Origin: Siphonodentalium dalli
Lineage: Eukaryota; Mollusca; Scaphopoda; Gadilida; Siphonodentaliidae
Length of the DNA: 64,000 bases
Assembly (NCBI GenBank): GCA_032622095.1
Contig: CP136066.1
Span: 143,993,559 to 144,057,558 of the forward strand
Direction: 5' to 3'
Shown: in pieces, positions 35,554-45,963 of the stretch
How the letters are laid out: the number at the start of each line of letters is the position of its first letter
Position numbering within the stretch: the first letter of the stretch is position 1
Program-made: the position numbers and the translations under genes
The notes under the pieces: model-generated
Databases searched by the model: none
What the model was told of the DNA's origin: nothing
Seen by the model: only the letters and a program-made list of their open reading frames with translations

Positions 35554-35673
35554 ATAAAATTGTGAACTTATTTATATAGACAAGACTAGTGTCTAGTAGT
35601 ACCTTGTAGGTCAGGAGCTGTGACAAGAACGGTTTGTTCATGTGGTGATACATGCGTCCCTTTATATTTTCAG

Positions 35674-35798
35674 TATTTAGCAATAAAGGTGTAGACTTAC
35701 ATAAACCATTGGTCGTCTATTGTCTCACCGGTAATGTTGCATGTGGTCTAGTGGCAGGAGCTCATATTCTTGCGAAGAAAGATGTAGCTCTATATTTG
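35674..35798 (+). CDS. MPST: MPST/TST-like sulfurtransferase, catalytic exon copy 2 (F2)
   Basis: Second intact copy of the active-site exon, 1.2 kb after copy 1, with acceptor TATATTTTCAG and donor GTGAGA. It codes for FSNKGVDLHKPLVVY, the loop CLTGNVACG, then LVAGAHILAKKDVALYL. Length (125) and phases are identical to copy 1. The GVDLHKPL part is closer to vertebrate MPST than copy 1 is, but the loop has Asn-Val where copy 1 has Ile-Thr and vertebrates have Val-Thr. Joining copy 1 to copy 2 reaches TAG after six codons of copy 2, so a transcript carrying both would not encode a full protein. The Met codon just upstream (35652) is intronic, since the acceptor lies after it. Confidence 0.9.
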
Positions 35799-36001
35799 GT
35801 GAGAATGTTGGTCCGTACAGATGGCATCGTGTGTGACATATCATTTGAAATTTTCTGAACCTGATGCTGAATTAGAACAAACTAAAATATTACGAGCTTT
35901 GTCTATAACACATTCAAGGCATCATACACAAGAATAGCACAGCTTTATAATTAAGCATAGCATGCAGTGCATTCACTTGATAGATTCTATCAGTCCAACT
36001 A

Positions 36002-36214
36002 CAGTAATGCCCTAAATAATTGACTCCTTAACCAAAGAAGAATTATGGGTAACTTTTCAGAATTTAGTAGAAAATATGGCTTGTTACCATTCATCAGAAA
36101 GCTCTCACTAAGAGCTTTCCGATGAATGGCAACAAGCCATATTTTCGACTAAATCCTGAAAAGTTACCCATAATTCTGCTGTGGTTGAGGAGTTTATTAT
36201 TTAGGGCAATACTG
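36002..36214. mobile_element. Tc1/mariner-like foldback MITE, copy 9
   Basis: Full palindrome, TA on both sides, in the last MPST intron. Confidence 0.85.
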
Positions 36215-36318
36215 TATATATACTGACAAGATACTGGCGTTTGAGCAATCTTGTAAAGGCTATTGAAGGAAATAATTTGATCACTACTAATAATTCACTT
36301 CTGTTGGATAAAATTTAA

Positions 36319-36557
36319 CCCTTTCATGATGGGAGCTATGCTGGTGCATCATTAAAAATCCTGTGACAGTTCATCTCTTATATATGCGAGTCTCCCATAG
36401 AGGGGCTAATATATATAACAGAATGCACTGGCTTTCAAGGACAAGGTAAATATTGTTAGGCCAATGTATTCGCTTACATATGTGAGCCTCGCATATATAA
36501 GAGAATGCATTGGCACAGTGTTTCACAAAATTTCATAAAGCTGCAGCCATGGAAGGG
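36319..36557. mobile_element. 'CATGA-CCCTTT' MITE, copy 5
   Basis: CCCTTTCATGATGGGAGC after TTAA; right end CAGCCATGGAAGGG, then CTAA (one base changed from TTAA). Confidence 0.75.
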
Positions 36558-36889
36558 CTAAATAGTAATATAAGTTAAAGCAAAAGGCCTAAGCTATGAT
36601 GTAAATCAAGAGATAATAAATGTGATGCTCACAATACAGAAATCGTAGGTGGCAGCTGCACTTATCTCTCACGATGCCATCTGTAAGGACTGGTTCAATG
36701 TTTGATATAATTTTAGGCGAAAATAAAATATATGCGTGTTTCTGGTAACCCAATCTCAAATACCATGCCAAAAACTCTTTTTCTTGATTTTGCCCTTTTT
36801 GGTCACTGATCTTTTTTTTTCGTCAATCATCACTGTTAAGCTGGACATCAAATTTTACATTTCCATCTGCCATTGAATGGTTCCATGGG

Positions 36890-38010
36890 GACTGCTGCGA
36901 GTGCTGTCACGAGTTAACTCGTAGTGGTGTCCATACCACAGAATTAACAGAAACCACAAGATGTAGGTGTACATGCCAATACACCGATCCCATTGATTGA
37001 TTATATATGTATAATTAGAATGGCTTCAGATACAACGCTTCCCAGATCCCGATTAAGAGGTGGGGTGCATTTTGAAATCTTGCTAGTACACTTCAATTCA
37101 CCAGGACCTCTTCTGTACGTCCCTGACCAATGTTAATGTGCAAATAGACCTTTCATGGACAATATAGAGGGCTTTCGTTGCATAACTCAGTAATCAGTTG
37201 GCTCTAGATTTTTCATTTCATTTGAAGTTATATGCCTATACTGATAATACACCCCATTTTTTGAGGAATGTGTGCAAGCCACTGCAAGGTCCGTCAAAAT
37301 TCTAAGTTTGGACATGTAACATATAATAGAACAACACTTACATGTATGTTGAGATTAGTTAGAAATCAGCAGCCAGCTTGAGTACACTAATTCTAAATTC
37401 TAACTGATCTTATTATAAGCTGTGGTTCTGTGTTTATTACACACCTTGTTCTAACTTCACTGGCTTTATAATTGGTTACATTTTGACAGTGGGTGAATTC
37501 TGATATACTACCAGAGGCTGTTGCAAACTCAAGCTAGCCCTACCTAGCCCTGTATGCACAAGGAATACATGTGGTTTCTTCATTTCCCTGGCAATGAGTG
37601 TACAAATGTGTATATATAAATTAATTTATCATGTTATATAAAATTTTAGTCAACCAAAATCGAGTTATATGATGCTGAAACGCGTTATAAAGCTACTACA
37701 AGATAACTCGTAGTTGGCACCTGGGGGAATTTACCAGTGGTCATCGCTGGTGGCAGCTACGAGTTTTCTCGTTGGTAAATGAATATTACGTTTTTGATGC
37801 CTTAGGCGATGTAGAGTATTCCAGTGATTATATATAAATTCATTTACCGTGTCTTATACACAATATGCTTGCTCCTGTATAGCACTCTTCGTCATTTAAG
37901 TTGTCAAAAACGTAATTTTATTTACCTACCAGATAACTCTTAGCTGGTACCAGCAATGAAACACTTATAAATTCCGTCCATTGGCCAACCATGAGTTATC
38001 TCGTAGTAGC
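36890..38010. repeat. Cluster of ACGAGTTA-TCTCGT palindromic motifs
   Basis: CACGAGTTAACTCGTAG (36909), AGATAACTCGTAG (37701), CTACGAGTTTTCTCG (37757), AGATAACTCTTAG (37931) and ATGAGTTATCTCGTAG (37990) lie in 1.1 kb of the last MPST intron. Spacing is irregular. Cause unknown. Confidence 0.4.
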
Positions 38011-38189
38011 CTCATGCCATGTTATATTGGTCGAACCATCACTTATACAAACCAAAAATATCAACTACTATCGACAAAACATGCAATCCCATAGTGGCAT
38101 ACAGGATGGAATTACCCACTGGTTTTCGGCAGTGAACGTGTTAAACCCCAATGTTCTATGTGTTATGTTTGTATATGCATTTCATTTAA

Positions 38190-39259
38190 AGGGATATAGT
38201 ACCCAAATGTTGTTGTTGGTTTCTTTAGTCTCGGAGTTGTAGAATAGGGTAACCAGATTTCAATTATTTGAAAATCTGTTGAGTACGAAGTAATGTTACG
38301 GATGGCAGATTAGCCGGAATGCGAAAATACCAATTGTCGTGGTCGGGTAATTTTTAGTCAGTTTTCAAGCAAATGTATCAAATAAATGTTATATAATATG
38401 CATACCAGTCCCATATACTCATTAAGTCATTGTATAGTCACTAGTCAGTCAATGGCTTGAGTTTAAGCCTGTATCAACATAATTTTTTACACGATCATGT
38501 GTGCCGCGCCTTGCCCAATCCACAATCCATGAATTATTTTGATTACGTCTTGTACGCGGAAATTCATAATTTAATTTATGACTCCAGCCATAAATTAAAT
38601 TTATATCAAATTATTAACTTTGATTTTAAGATAACATATTAACCTGAATGTTCACAGAATACATCTTCGACTCAAATTACTTAGTTTTCTATATATTATC
38701 GATATTAGATCATTGTTATCACCAGGAATTTATTGAAAATGACATACATTAGCACTTTAACCATGTTGAACAGTCATTCAGAAATTATTTTTATTAACTT
38801 CACAATTGTTTTTGATTACTACTGTACCGACTTCAATGCACGGCTGTGGTTTCAGGGAGGTAACTCTACATTCCCACAGGTAAAATGATTGAATGGTCAA
38901 TCAGGGTCATGGATGCAAACTCTCCGCAAATTATATAGTACCAAACATTCGGAACCAACTGAAAATACTGAATTGTCATACAGTGTCAACCTTACCATTC
39001 AACCATGTTGAGAAGACAGTTATCTTGTTATATGGAGTCAACTATTTACCGAACCAAAACGTGACATTTGCATTTTAGTGCGTGCACGGTGCCGTGGCAT
39101 ATTTTATTTTCAAACAAGTGCGCATTCATTCACGGAACCGCTTTGCTTTGCAGAAAAGTGATCTGCGTGAAAGATTCCAGTTTATTCAGAGGTCAGAAGT
39201 CCATTAGACGACACTTGTATCTGAAAAAAAAGAAGATAACTATGGCGTACAGTACCCCT
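38190..39259. mobile_element. TTAA-AGGGGTAC MITE, copy with a second repeat inside
   Basis: Starts AGGGATATAGTACCC after TTAA and ends GTACAGTACCCCT, then TTAA. The left 570 bases match 56216-56807. From about 38770 to 39238 it carries the repeat also found, inverted, at 16640-17065. Confidence 0.65.
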
Positions 39260-39555
39260 TTAAATTGATACTTTATTTAATTTCTGAGTTCATGGGGTTT
39301 ATTATTCCAGTAAGGTATTTTGCAAAATAAGATGAAAATCTGCCCTACTGTCCCAATTTATTTTTGGACCTGTTACCAGAAACACGTATTCATTGTATTT
39401 TGGCCTTAGCATGCATCTGAGCTTTTTGGTGGGAGCTGCTCTGCAGTTGGTGAGAATTTGGCTATATTTATACGCTGCTGTGTTTATGTTTGCTTAAAAT
39501 TTGACTAATGTACTGGTATTTGATGACAATTGTGCTGTCATATACTCAGCAGGTA

Positions 39556-39744
39556 CAGTAATGCCCTAAATAATTGACTCCTTAACCACAGCAGAATTAT
39601 GGGTAATTTTTCAGGATTTAGTCGGAAATATTGCTCAGTGAGAGCTTTCCGATGAATGGCAACAAGCCATATTTCCAACTAAATCCTGAAAAAATACCCA
39701 TAATTCTGCTGTGGTTAAGGAGTCGATTATTTAGCGCATTACTG
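39556..39744. mobile_element. Tc1/mariner-like MITE, copy 10 (internal deletion)
   Basis: Palindrome of 189 bases with TA flanks; about 25 bases of the left inner arm are missing, so the two arms differ. Confidence 0.8.
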
Positions 39745-40104
39745 TATTCAGTCAGAAATTGCTTACTTTGATAAGTTACTTACTTCGGCTCCGTGTTTTC
39801 TCTGTATTCAGATTCTGTTTCATGGTGCATTTGTCTTTAAGTTTACGTCACCAATAACGCTGGCAATATCAATGACATAGGGTAGCGGCCAAAAGGCCCC
39901 AACTTACAAACCCGCTTGTGTTGTTTTAATTAGCTTTTTACTCACACTGACAAATTGAATCTATACTGCCCTGTCTGACACAGCCTCTCTCTGTCAACAA
40001 TCTTAAGGACGGTGTCGCAAAAGATGCATGCTTTATTAGCTTGCCTTTTCTCTGCTGTTGGCATAAAAAGATGCAGTTTATTGTTGCTTAGTTAATACAT
40101 CATA

Positions 40105-40171
40105 CAGTAATGTCCGAAATATGGCTTGTTGCCATTCATCGGAAAGCTCTCGATTATTTAGGGCATTTCTG
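40105..40171. mobile_element. Tc1/mariner-like MITE, 67-base deletion derivative
   Basis: Left CAGTAATGTCC, then an inner piece TTGCCATTCATCGG, then the right end GGGCATTTCTG; TA on both sides. Confidence 0.75.
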
Positions 40172-40209
40172 TATGTTGGGCCTCATGTTTTGTTTGTAGT
40201 ATTGTTTAA

Positions 40210-40465
40210 CCCTTTCATGAAGGAACTGGACTGGTTCAGCATTAAATATCCTGTGCCATTGTATTCTCTTATATATGCGAGTGTCCCATAGGAAGCCTGG
40301 CATGTACAAGAGAATGCATTAGCTTTCAAGGTCAACGTAAATATTCTTGGGCCAATCACTGTATTCTCTTATATATGCGAGGGTCCCATGGGAGACTCGC
40401 ATATATAAGAGAATGCATTGGCACAGGGTTTTCGCAAAATTCAGGAAGCTCCAGTCATAGAAGGT
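40210..40465. mobile_element. 'CATGA-CCCTTT' MITE, copy 6
   Basis: CCCTTTCATGAAGGAACTGG after TTAA; right end CCAGTCATAGAAGGT, then TTAA. Two foldback modules inside. Confidence 0.8.
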
Positions 40466-41319
40466 TTAAATGTGCTGACCATAATTATACGGCAATATTC
40501 AATATTTTAAATCAGAAGTGAATTTGAAGCCACCACAATGTTAAGCTTCGACTGGATGGATCCATTTCCATGCTGCATCTCCATTATTGTAAATGGTGTA
40601 AAGTACCGAGTAAATATACCACATACAGGGACCATCCAAGAGGGAGACTTGGGAGACATAATCTCCCTAAAATGTGCCGCTTCTCCCTATTGTTGTCCCA
40701 GGGAGAAATGACTTTTCTCTCCTAGACTGGGGATCTTTTATAAGTTTAAATTTCTGTTCATATTCGAGACCGCTCATTCATTGTGATAGGTTCATTAAAA
40801 CTGTATGGGTGACAATACAGTACCATTGCGTACTTTGAGCAAATTAGTGTTTAGTTTTGACAGTGGTTGTAAAATTAAGAGTCCCAACACAGCGCTAATG
40901 ATTATGTAAAAACAAAATGTCAGTGCTCTAATTCTCTGTGTCGAAGTCACCATTGTTCACTCAATGTGCGAAATAAGCATACAGTTATCTAATCAGACAG
41001 CTACTGTTGTAATCCGATTCAAAGCATTCGCCAAACAAAAGACCGCTAATTAAAACAAGAGTTCAAAACCTGTGCTACTATATCAGCGACAGTTCAAAAA
41101 TCATAAAATTTATCGCTTCCATGGTCTCTGTCTTTAAAAATCTATGCTTGCATTACATGTATGTCTTTTACTATGTTTTAATTCTTATTATACCTGATTA
41201 TACCATGTTTTATCTATTTTTTTGTTTTGTTTATTGAATGATGTTTAATTAATCAATAATGATTTGGTTTTGCTTCCAATACATTCCAATCGTAATAGTG
41301 TGATTATAATAGTGCGATT
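40466..41319. other. Intron stretch, no gene or clear repeat
   Basis: Mixed sequence with no exon-like frame in the last MPST intron. Confidence 0.4.
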
Positions 41320-41394
41320 TTCTATAAACCGAACACCTTCTAACCGAACAAAATGGTTGGCACGAAGGGTGTTCGTTTTGGAGAGGTTTTACTG
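41320..41394 (-). repeat. Tigger/pogo-like repeat end
   Basis: Ends GGAGAGGTTTTACTGTA, the complement of TACAGTAAAACCTCTCC, with ACCGAACACC repeats inside. Confidence 0.5.
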
Positions 41395-41470
41395 TATCTG
41401 TCTCTTCAGCTCCTACAGTAGTACTCGAATGGGCTAGAAGGTAAAGAATAACGCTAGATCATATAATAAA

Positions 41471-41586
41471 ACACTTGTTGCATGGTTTGAGGCTGACATG
41501 AGGATTTATCAACCCTTGGAAGTTAATACTAACTTCCTCGGATTGATAAAGCCTCATGTCAACCTCTAAACTATGCAACAAATGTA
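41471..41586. repeat. 116-base foldback
   Basis: Outer arms ACACTTGTTGCAT / ATGCAACAAATGT, inner GGAAGTTA / TAACTTCC; the middle also pairs (GACATGAGG / CCTCATGTC). Confidence 0.75.
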
Positions 41587-41910
41587 TAATATCAGGCCTA
41601 ATATCAAACCAACCATGTAATATGCTATTTATTAATTAGATCGCCTCTTAGTAACTGACAACTCTTTCAAAAGAGTGACATCACAAAAATTGATGTCGGC
41701 ACATTATTTAGCAGTGAAGTAGATTTACTGCATGTCGTAAAGCCATATTACTCGGATTTGTGATGTCATAAAATGATATTACTCGGATAGGTGATGTTGT
41801 AATATGATACTACTCATCTAAGGGCAAATTGAAGTGATATTCACATAGTTCGATAACAGGTCATTCTGGACAAAAAAGTCTTATCTAATTAATAATTATA
41901 TATCTTACAG

Positions 41911-41973
41911 GGATCTTGGAAGGAATTTGGTACCAGAAGTCCACCAAAGCTCTGTGAAACAGACATAGACTGA
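41911..41973 (+). CDS. MPST: MPST/TST-like sulfurtransferase, last coding exon G
   Basis: Phase 0 acceptor ATATCTTACAG, then 20 codons and TGA: GSWKEFGTRSPPKLCETDID. The opening GSWKEF matches the family C-terminal strand 'YDGSWVEW', reached in frame from the ...DVSVYV or ...DVALYL end of either catalytic exon. The tail after it is shorter than in vertebrate MPST and ends acidic. The intron before it is 6.1 kb. With exons A-G and one catalytic copy, the visible protein is about 290 residues, near the family length of roughly 290-300, so only a few N-terminal residues or a targeting peptide should be missing. Confidence 0.92.
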   Translation, partial: GSWKEFGTRSPPKLCETDID

Positions 41974-42034
41974 TTATCACAAGGTTCTTCTATGATATTT
42001 ATGCTCACTGACTGATGGTTGTTTTTGTCAAGTA

Positions 42035-42294
42035 CAGTGATGCCCTAATTAATCGACTCCATAACCACAGCAGAAGTATGGGTAACTTTTCAGGATTTAG
42101 TCGGAAATATGGCTTGTTGCCATTCATCGGAAAGCTCTCAGGGAGAGCTTTCCAATGAATGGCAAGCGATTCATCGGAAAGCTCTCAGGGAGAGCTTTCC
42201 AATGAATGGCAACAAGCCATATTTCCGACTAAATCCTGAAAAGTTACCCATAATTCTGCTGTGGTTATGGAGTCGATTAATTAGGGCATTACTG
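42035..42294. mobile_element. Tc1/mariner-like foldback MITE, copy 12 (centre duplicated)
   Basis: TA flanks, CAGTGATGCCC start. The hairpin tip (ATCGGAAAGCTCTCAGGGAGAGC part) occurs twice in tandem, 42126 and 42171. Confidence 0.85.
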
Positions 42295-42496
42295 TATGTT
42301 CATCTGACATGAATTACTATGAGTGCACAAAGCAGTTTTCATCATGGTGGGATGCTCCTAGCATCAACAAAACTTTATCCAGTTTAAACAAAGATTGACC
42401 AGTGATATATATAATAATTTACGTTCATAGATTGACCAACATTGACCGAATACAGGAGAAGTTGGCCTAAAACGAAGTTGTTCAAATATCTCTATT

Positions 42497-42680
42497 CAGG
42501 GACGTGCCTAGAAGGTCTTCGTTGGGGGGGGGGGGGGGGGGTGGTTATCCAATTTAAAATTTCCAACTGTGCACCCCACCCATTGAAGACAAAATTTCCA
42601 GCTTCATTTGTACCCCCTTGAGTTAGGATTTACTAACTGATACCTCAAACTATCCAACATGTTAGAAATTTCTAACTTTT
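42497..42680. repeat. Poly-G tract with TTTCCAAC motifs
   Basis: CAGGGACGTGCC, then about 19 G, then AAATTTCCAACTGTGCACC and two further variants. Same repeat type as 16195-16290. Confidence 0.4.
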
Positions 42681-42829
42681 CAAACCAGCCATTTTATCCT
42701 ATACATTTATCAGTGTATCGGGGATAACAATCAATAATTTTTATTATCAAAATTTTTGGCTGATAAAAACCTAAACTGGGACATGATTTGTTACTATTTT
42801 TAGCACATTACAACATTTTAATTCTTTAA

Positions 42830-43197
42830 AGACATATTATGGACTTGTTCGAGTGCAATAAACTTATAAGTTAGTACTCAGGTGCTATGCCAACCTGGAG
42901 AATTTATCATTCTACTAAGATCACCGAAAATTTCAGATGAATCGACCATAACACTCCATAGAAAACATCGTCTAAACTACGCTCAATTGAAAATAATTAC
43001 GCCTCAATTCGGGACACAACAATCGGCGATAAACTAACACAAACGATTTCGACATCTGGAGTCATTGCACTTAATTAATATATAAAAATGACGGTGTGTG
43101 TTGTCAATTTGGATTAATATTCGTAAAAAATAACTACTTTGAGTAAGATTATTCTCCATATCTATTTGATCACCCTAACGGAGTGTTTCACATCACT
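42830..43197 (+). repeat. TTAA-bounded 370-base dispersed repeat, copy 2
   Basis: See 3206-3575. TTAA at 42826-42829 and 43198-43201. Confidence 0.75.
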
Positions 43198-43804
43198 TTA
43201 AAACATTATTCAGGTTTGCAGATCTCCAAAATTTAATTTTAACATCACCTTTTCTCTTGTTGCACTGAAAGAATGGTAAAAGCCAAATTCAACATATAAA
43301 CTAGACTATGGATACGAAATAGTATAATTTTGTTGTTGAAAAATTAACAACATAATTATTTGACGAAAATTCAATACCAAACAAGATGAGACGCGATATG
43401 ATAATAAGTTTTTTCATGTGGCACTCTTCATTATAAAGTTGTTATTTCATTCAATAGAACCTAAATAAAAAGCAACATATGATTAATAGATATTTCTCTT
43501 GGAAAACTGAATATATCATTAAAGATGTCCTGTCTGATTTAACACCATAAAATCATCAGCTGTATGTTTGCTATGCAAGAAAATCAATGAATAATCAGAC
43601 CAACAAGCCAATTAACAGGAAGTTTTGATGGATAGATTATTGACTTTCAAATCCGGAAGTTTCAATGCGTTTTGAATTTTTGTCAGGCTAGAAAAAATTC
43701 AAATGATCCTCTCTTATAAAGAGCGTTAATGGTTCCGTCGCTCAAAAGCGATAAATAATAAAGAGTGTTCTCAATAATGAGCTTTTGTGATCATTTCCCA
43801 CATA

Positions 43805-43863
43805 CAGTAATGCCCTAAATAATCGACTCCTGGTTAAGGAGTCGATTATTTAAGGCATTACTA
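43805..43863. mobile_element. Tc1/mariner-like MITE, 59-base minimal form
   Basis: Only CAGTAATGCCCTAAATAATC, ACTCCTGG and the complement remain: a 59-base near-perfect hairpin with a TA to the left. Confidence 0.8.
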
Positions 43864-44113
43864 TATTACTTATGGGTAATTTTTGTAAATTTTTATGCAT
43901 GTGTGATACGATTGCAAGTATTTTTCATTTTCTAATGCCTGCCAAGGCAACAGCAATCTAATAGCCTGGTTTACGAACACCTCCTACAACTTTTTTCTCC
44001 ATATTGTAAAAAAAACAACTTTGATATGATTGGTTTTTGTTCATGCTGATTAAAATATGAAACATGTGGTCGCTGTGGTGAAGAAATAGTTGATGGCAGA
44101 GTCTCCTTTTTAA

Positions 44114-44317
44114 CCCTTTCAGTGCCAAGTCCGATTTTTGTATCAACCCATATTTCCTTGATCATTTAAAAAATTTATTGATTATAATAATGTGATATAT
44201 TGATGGAAAGAGCTCTTAGAGCTCTTTCCATCAATGTATCACATTATAATCAATAAATTTTTTAAATGATCAAGGAAATATGGGTTGATACAAAAATCGG
44301 ACTTGGCACTGAAAGGG
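44114..44317. mobile_element. TTAA-flanked foldback MITE, 'CAGTGCCAAG' family
   Basis: Nearly perfect 204-base palindrome starting CCCTTTCAGTGCCAAGTCCG, centred on GAGCTC-TTA-GAGCTC, TTAA on both sides (44110-44113, 44318-44321). The 132-residue frame from 44285 starts inside it and is not a gene. Confidence 0.9.
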
Positions 44318-44674
44318 TTAATTCACTTATTTTTCCATTATTTATACAGTTTTATAGGAAGAAATATTTCAATTTATTTCTATAATTTGATTAAAACTTA
44401 TCATATTCAAAAATATAGTGAAATTCATGGACAATTCTGCTATTTGTCAATTATTGTGGTGGTGATGCATAATTATATTTTTATTTCCCCCCTTCCTGCA
44501 TCTACTTTTTTTCCAACCCAAATGTTTGTAAACCAGGCTATTTTATTTTTGTGGCCTAAGAGGAAAATTGGCTTAATAAATTCAGAGTTATTTTGTGTAA
44601 AAATCGTACTGGGCATCATTAAGCAAAATATGTGTAGCACCACAGATGTTTATCCTGTTATTTGGGGTGGGGTG

Positions 44675-45117
44675 CAAGCCTGAGTTAAGTGTGCCTGTTA
44701 TTTGTAGAATGAGGTCCCCAAAGAGTGAATTTAGTGATGCTATCCCGCATAGTGGGCTAGCATCACTAAATTCACCCTATCCCCAAATTGGTAGATGACG
44801 CATCGCTTAATCGAGGTTCCCAATGGTTGTTCATCACATTATTCACCATTTGGGAACTTCAATCTGAGTCTATGTCTCCCACAGTCAACGTAAACATCTC
44901 CGTAATAATTATAATATAATATAAGATGAATTTATATGATATACTGAGTCGAAATTTATGTCGACTGTGTCTCCCATAGCAGATTGGGCCCTGCAAAATG
45001 AGGTTCCCAGAGAGTGAATTTAGTGATGCTAGCCCATTATGCGGGATAGGGTCACTAAATTCACCCTATGGAGACCTCATTCTGCAACAAATGACAGGCA
45101 CACTAAACTCAGGCTTT
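44675..45117. mobile_element. hAT-type MITE, full length
   Basis: CAAGCCTGAGTTAAGTGTGCC at the left; CACTAAACTCAGGCTTT at the right. Flanked by a perfect 8-base duplication, GTGGGGTG (44667-44674 and 45118-45125). Inside are two foldback modules (GCATCACTAAATTCACC) and an AT-rich middle. Confidence 0.92.
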
Positions 45118-45369
45118 GTGGGGTGGCAATTAATAATGTAAATGTGTTCTCAAAATGAATTTTATAAAATATTTGTTGTCATTATTGTTGGAAGTATTGT
45201 CAAGAAGAGTCAGCGAATCTTTAAATATTCACTTATAGTCACTAGTTATATAAAGTCATAAAAACATCAAGTCTCATTATAGATTTTTTATTGTTGTTAT
45301 TCCTTTTTAAATACAACATTCAATAGAAAAAAATTATGAACCTCTGATTAACAAAACTACAGGTGTTTA

Positions 45370-45400
45370 CAAATATATATATATATATATATATATATGA
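45370..45400. repeat. (AT)n microsatellite
   Basis: Run of AT dinucleotides within ACAAATATATATATATATAT-type sequence. Confidence 0.8.
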
Positions 45401-45544
45401 ATATTGCACTAATTTTTTTGCTACCGGTATATTTCTACACTATTCAATACATGTATCAAATAAATTTTTGTGTTCAATTCTTCCCACTCTTTAGAAGAAA
45501 CATGAAAAACAAGCTTGATGAAGCTCGTATATTTTTTATAACAC

Positions 45545-45679
45545 GTGGGTAATTTTTCAGGATTTAGTCGGAAATATGGCTTGTTGCCATTCATCGGAAA
45601 GCCATATTTCCGACTAAATCCTGAAAAATTACCCATAATTCTGCTGTTGTTAAGGAGTCGATTATTTAGGGCATTACTG
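45545..45679. mobile_element. Tc1/mariner-like MITE, left end missing
   Basis: Starts inside the left arm at GGGTAATTTTTCAGG; the right arm is complete to GGGCATTACTG. Confidence 0.8.
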
Positions 45680-45963
45680 TAATGTTGCTTGATGAATGCC
45701 TCTAGTAGTAAGTAAAGACAGTGAAGTGATCAATAAGTCATGAGTCAATTGGTTTTCATATGTTTAATTAATTGCATGGGATTGTCCTAATGTGGTCTTA
45801 TATATACAATTGACTTTTATTGACAGTATTTTACATGGTATTCCGATGTGGCACTCGTTATAAGTGTATAGGACCAATTAGTGCATGATGTATAATTTAG
45901 ATGATGGAACATAACAGTTGGTTCTGACATAGATAGTATATAGATATATCTGGTTATGGTATG

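Noticed and set aside
34333-35798. One of the two catalytic exons as a dead duplicate
   Set aside because: Both have intact frames, catalytic Cys, acceptors and donors. Not fully excluded without transcripts.
35652-35858. 68-codon gene starting upstream of the second catalytic exon
   Set aside because: The first seven codons lie before a clear TTTTCAG acceptor and the last ones lie after a GTGAGA donor; only the middle is an exon.
44285-44683. 132-codon frame
   Set aside because: Starts in the right arm of a palindromic MITE and runs through AT-rich sequence and into the hAT element.
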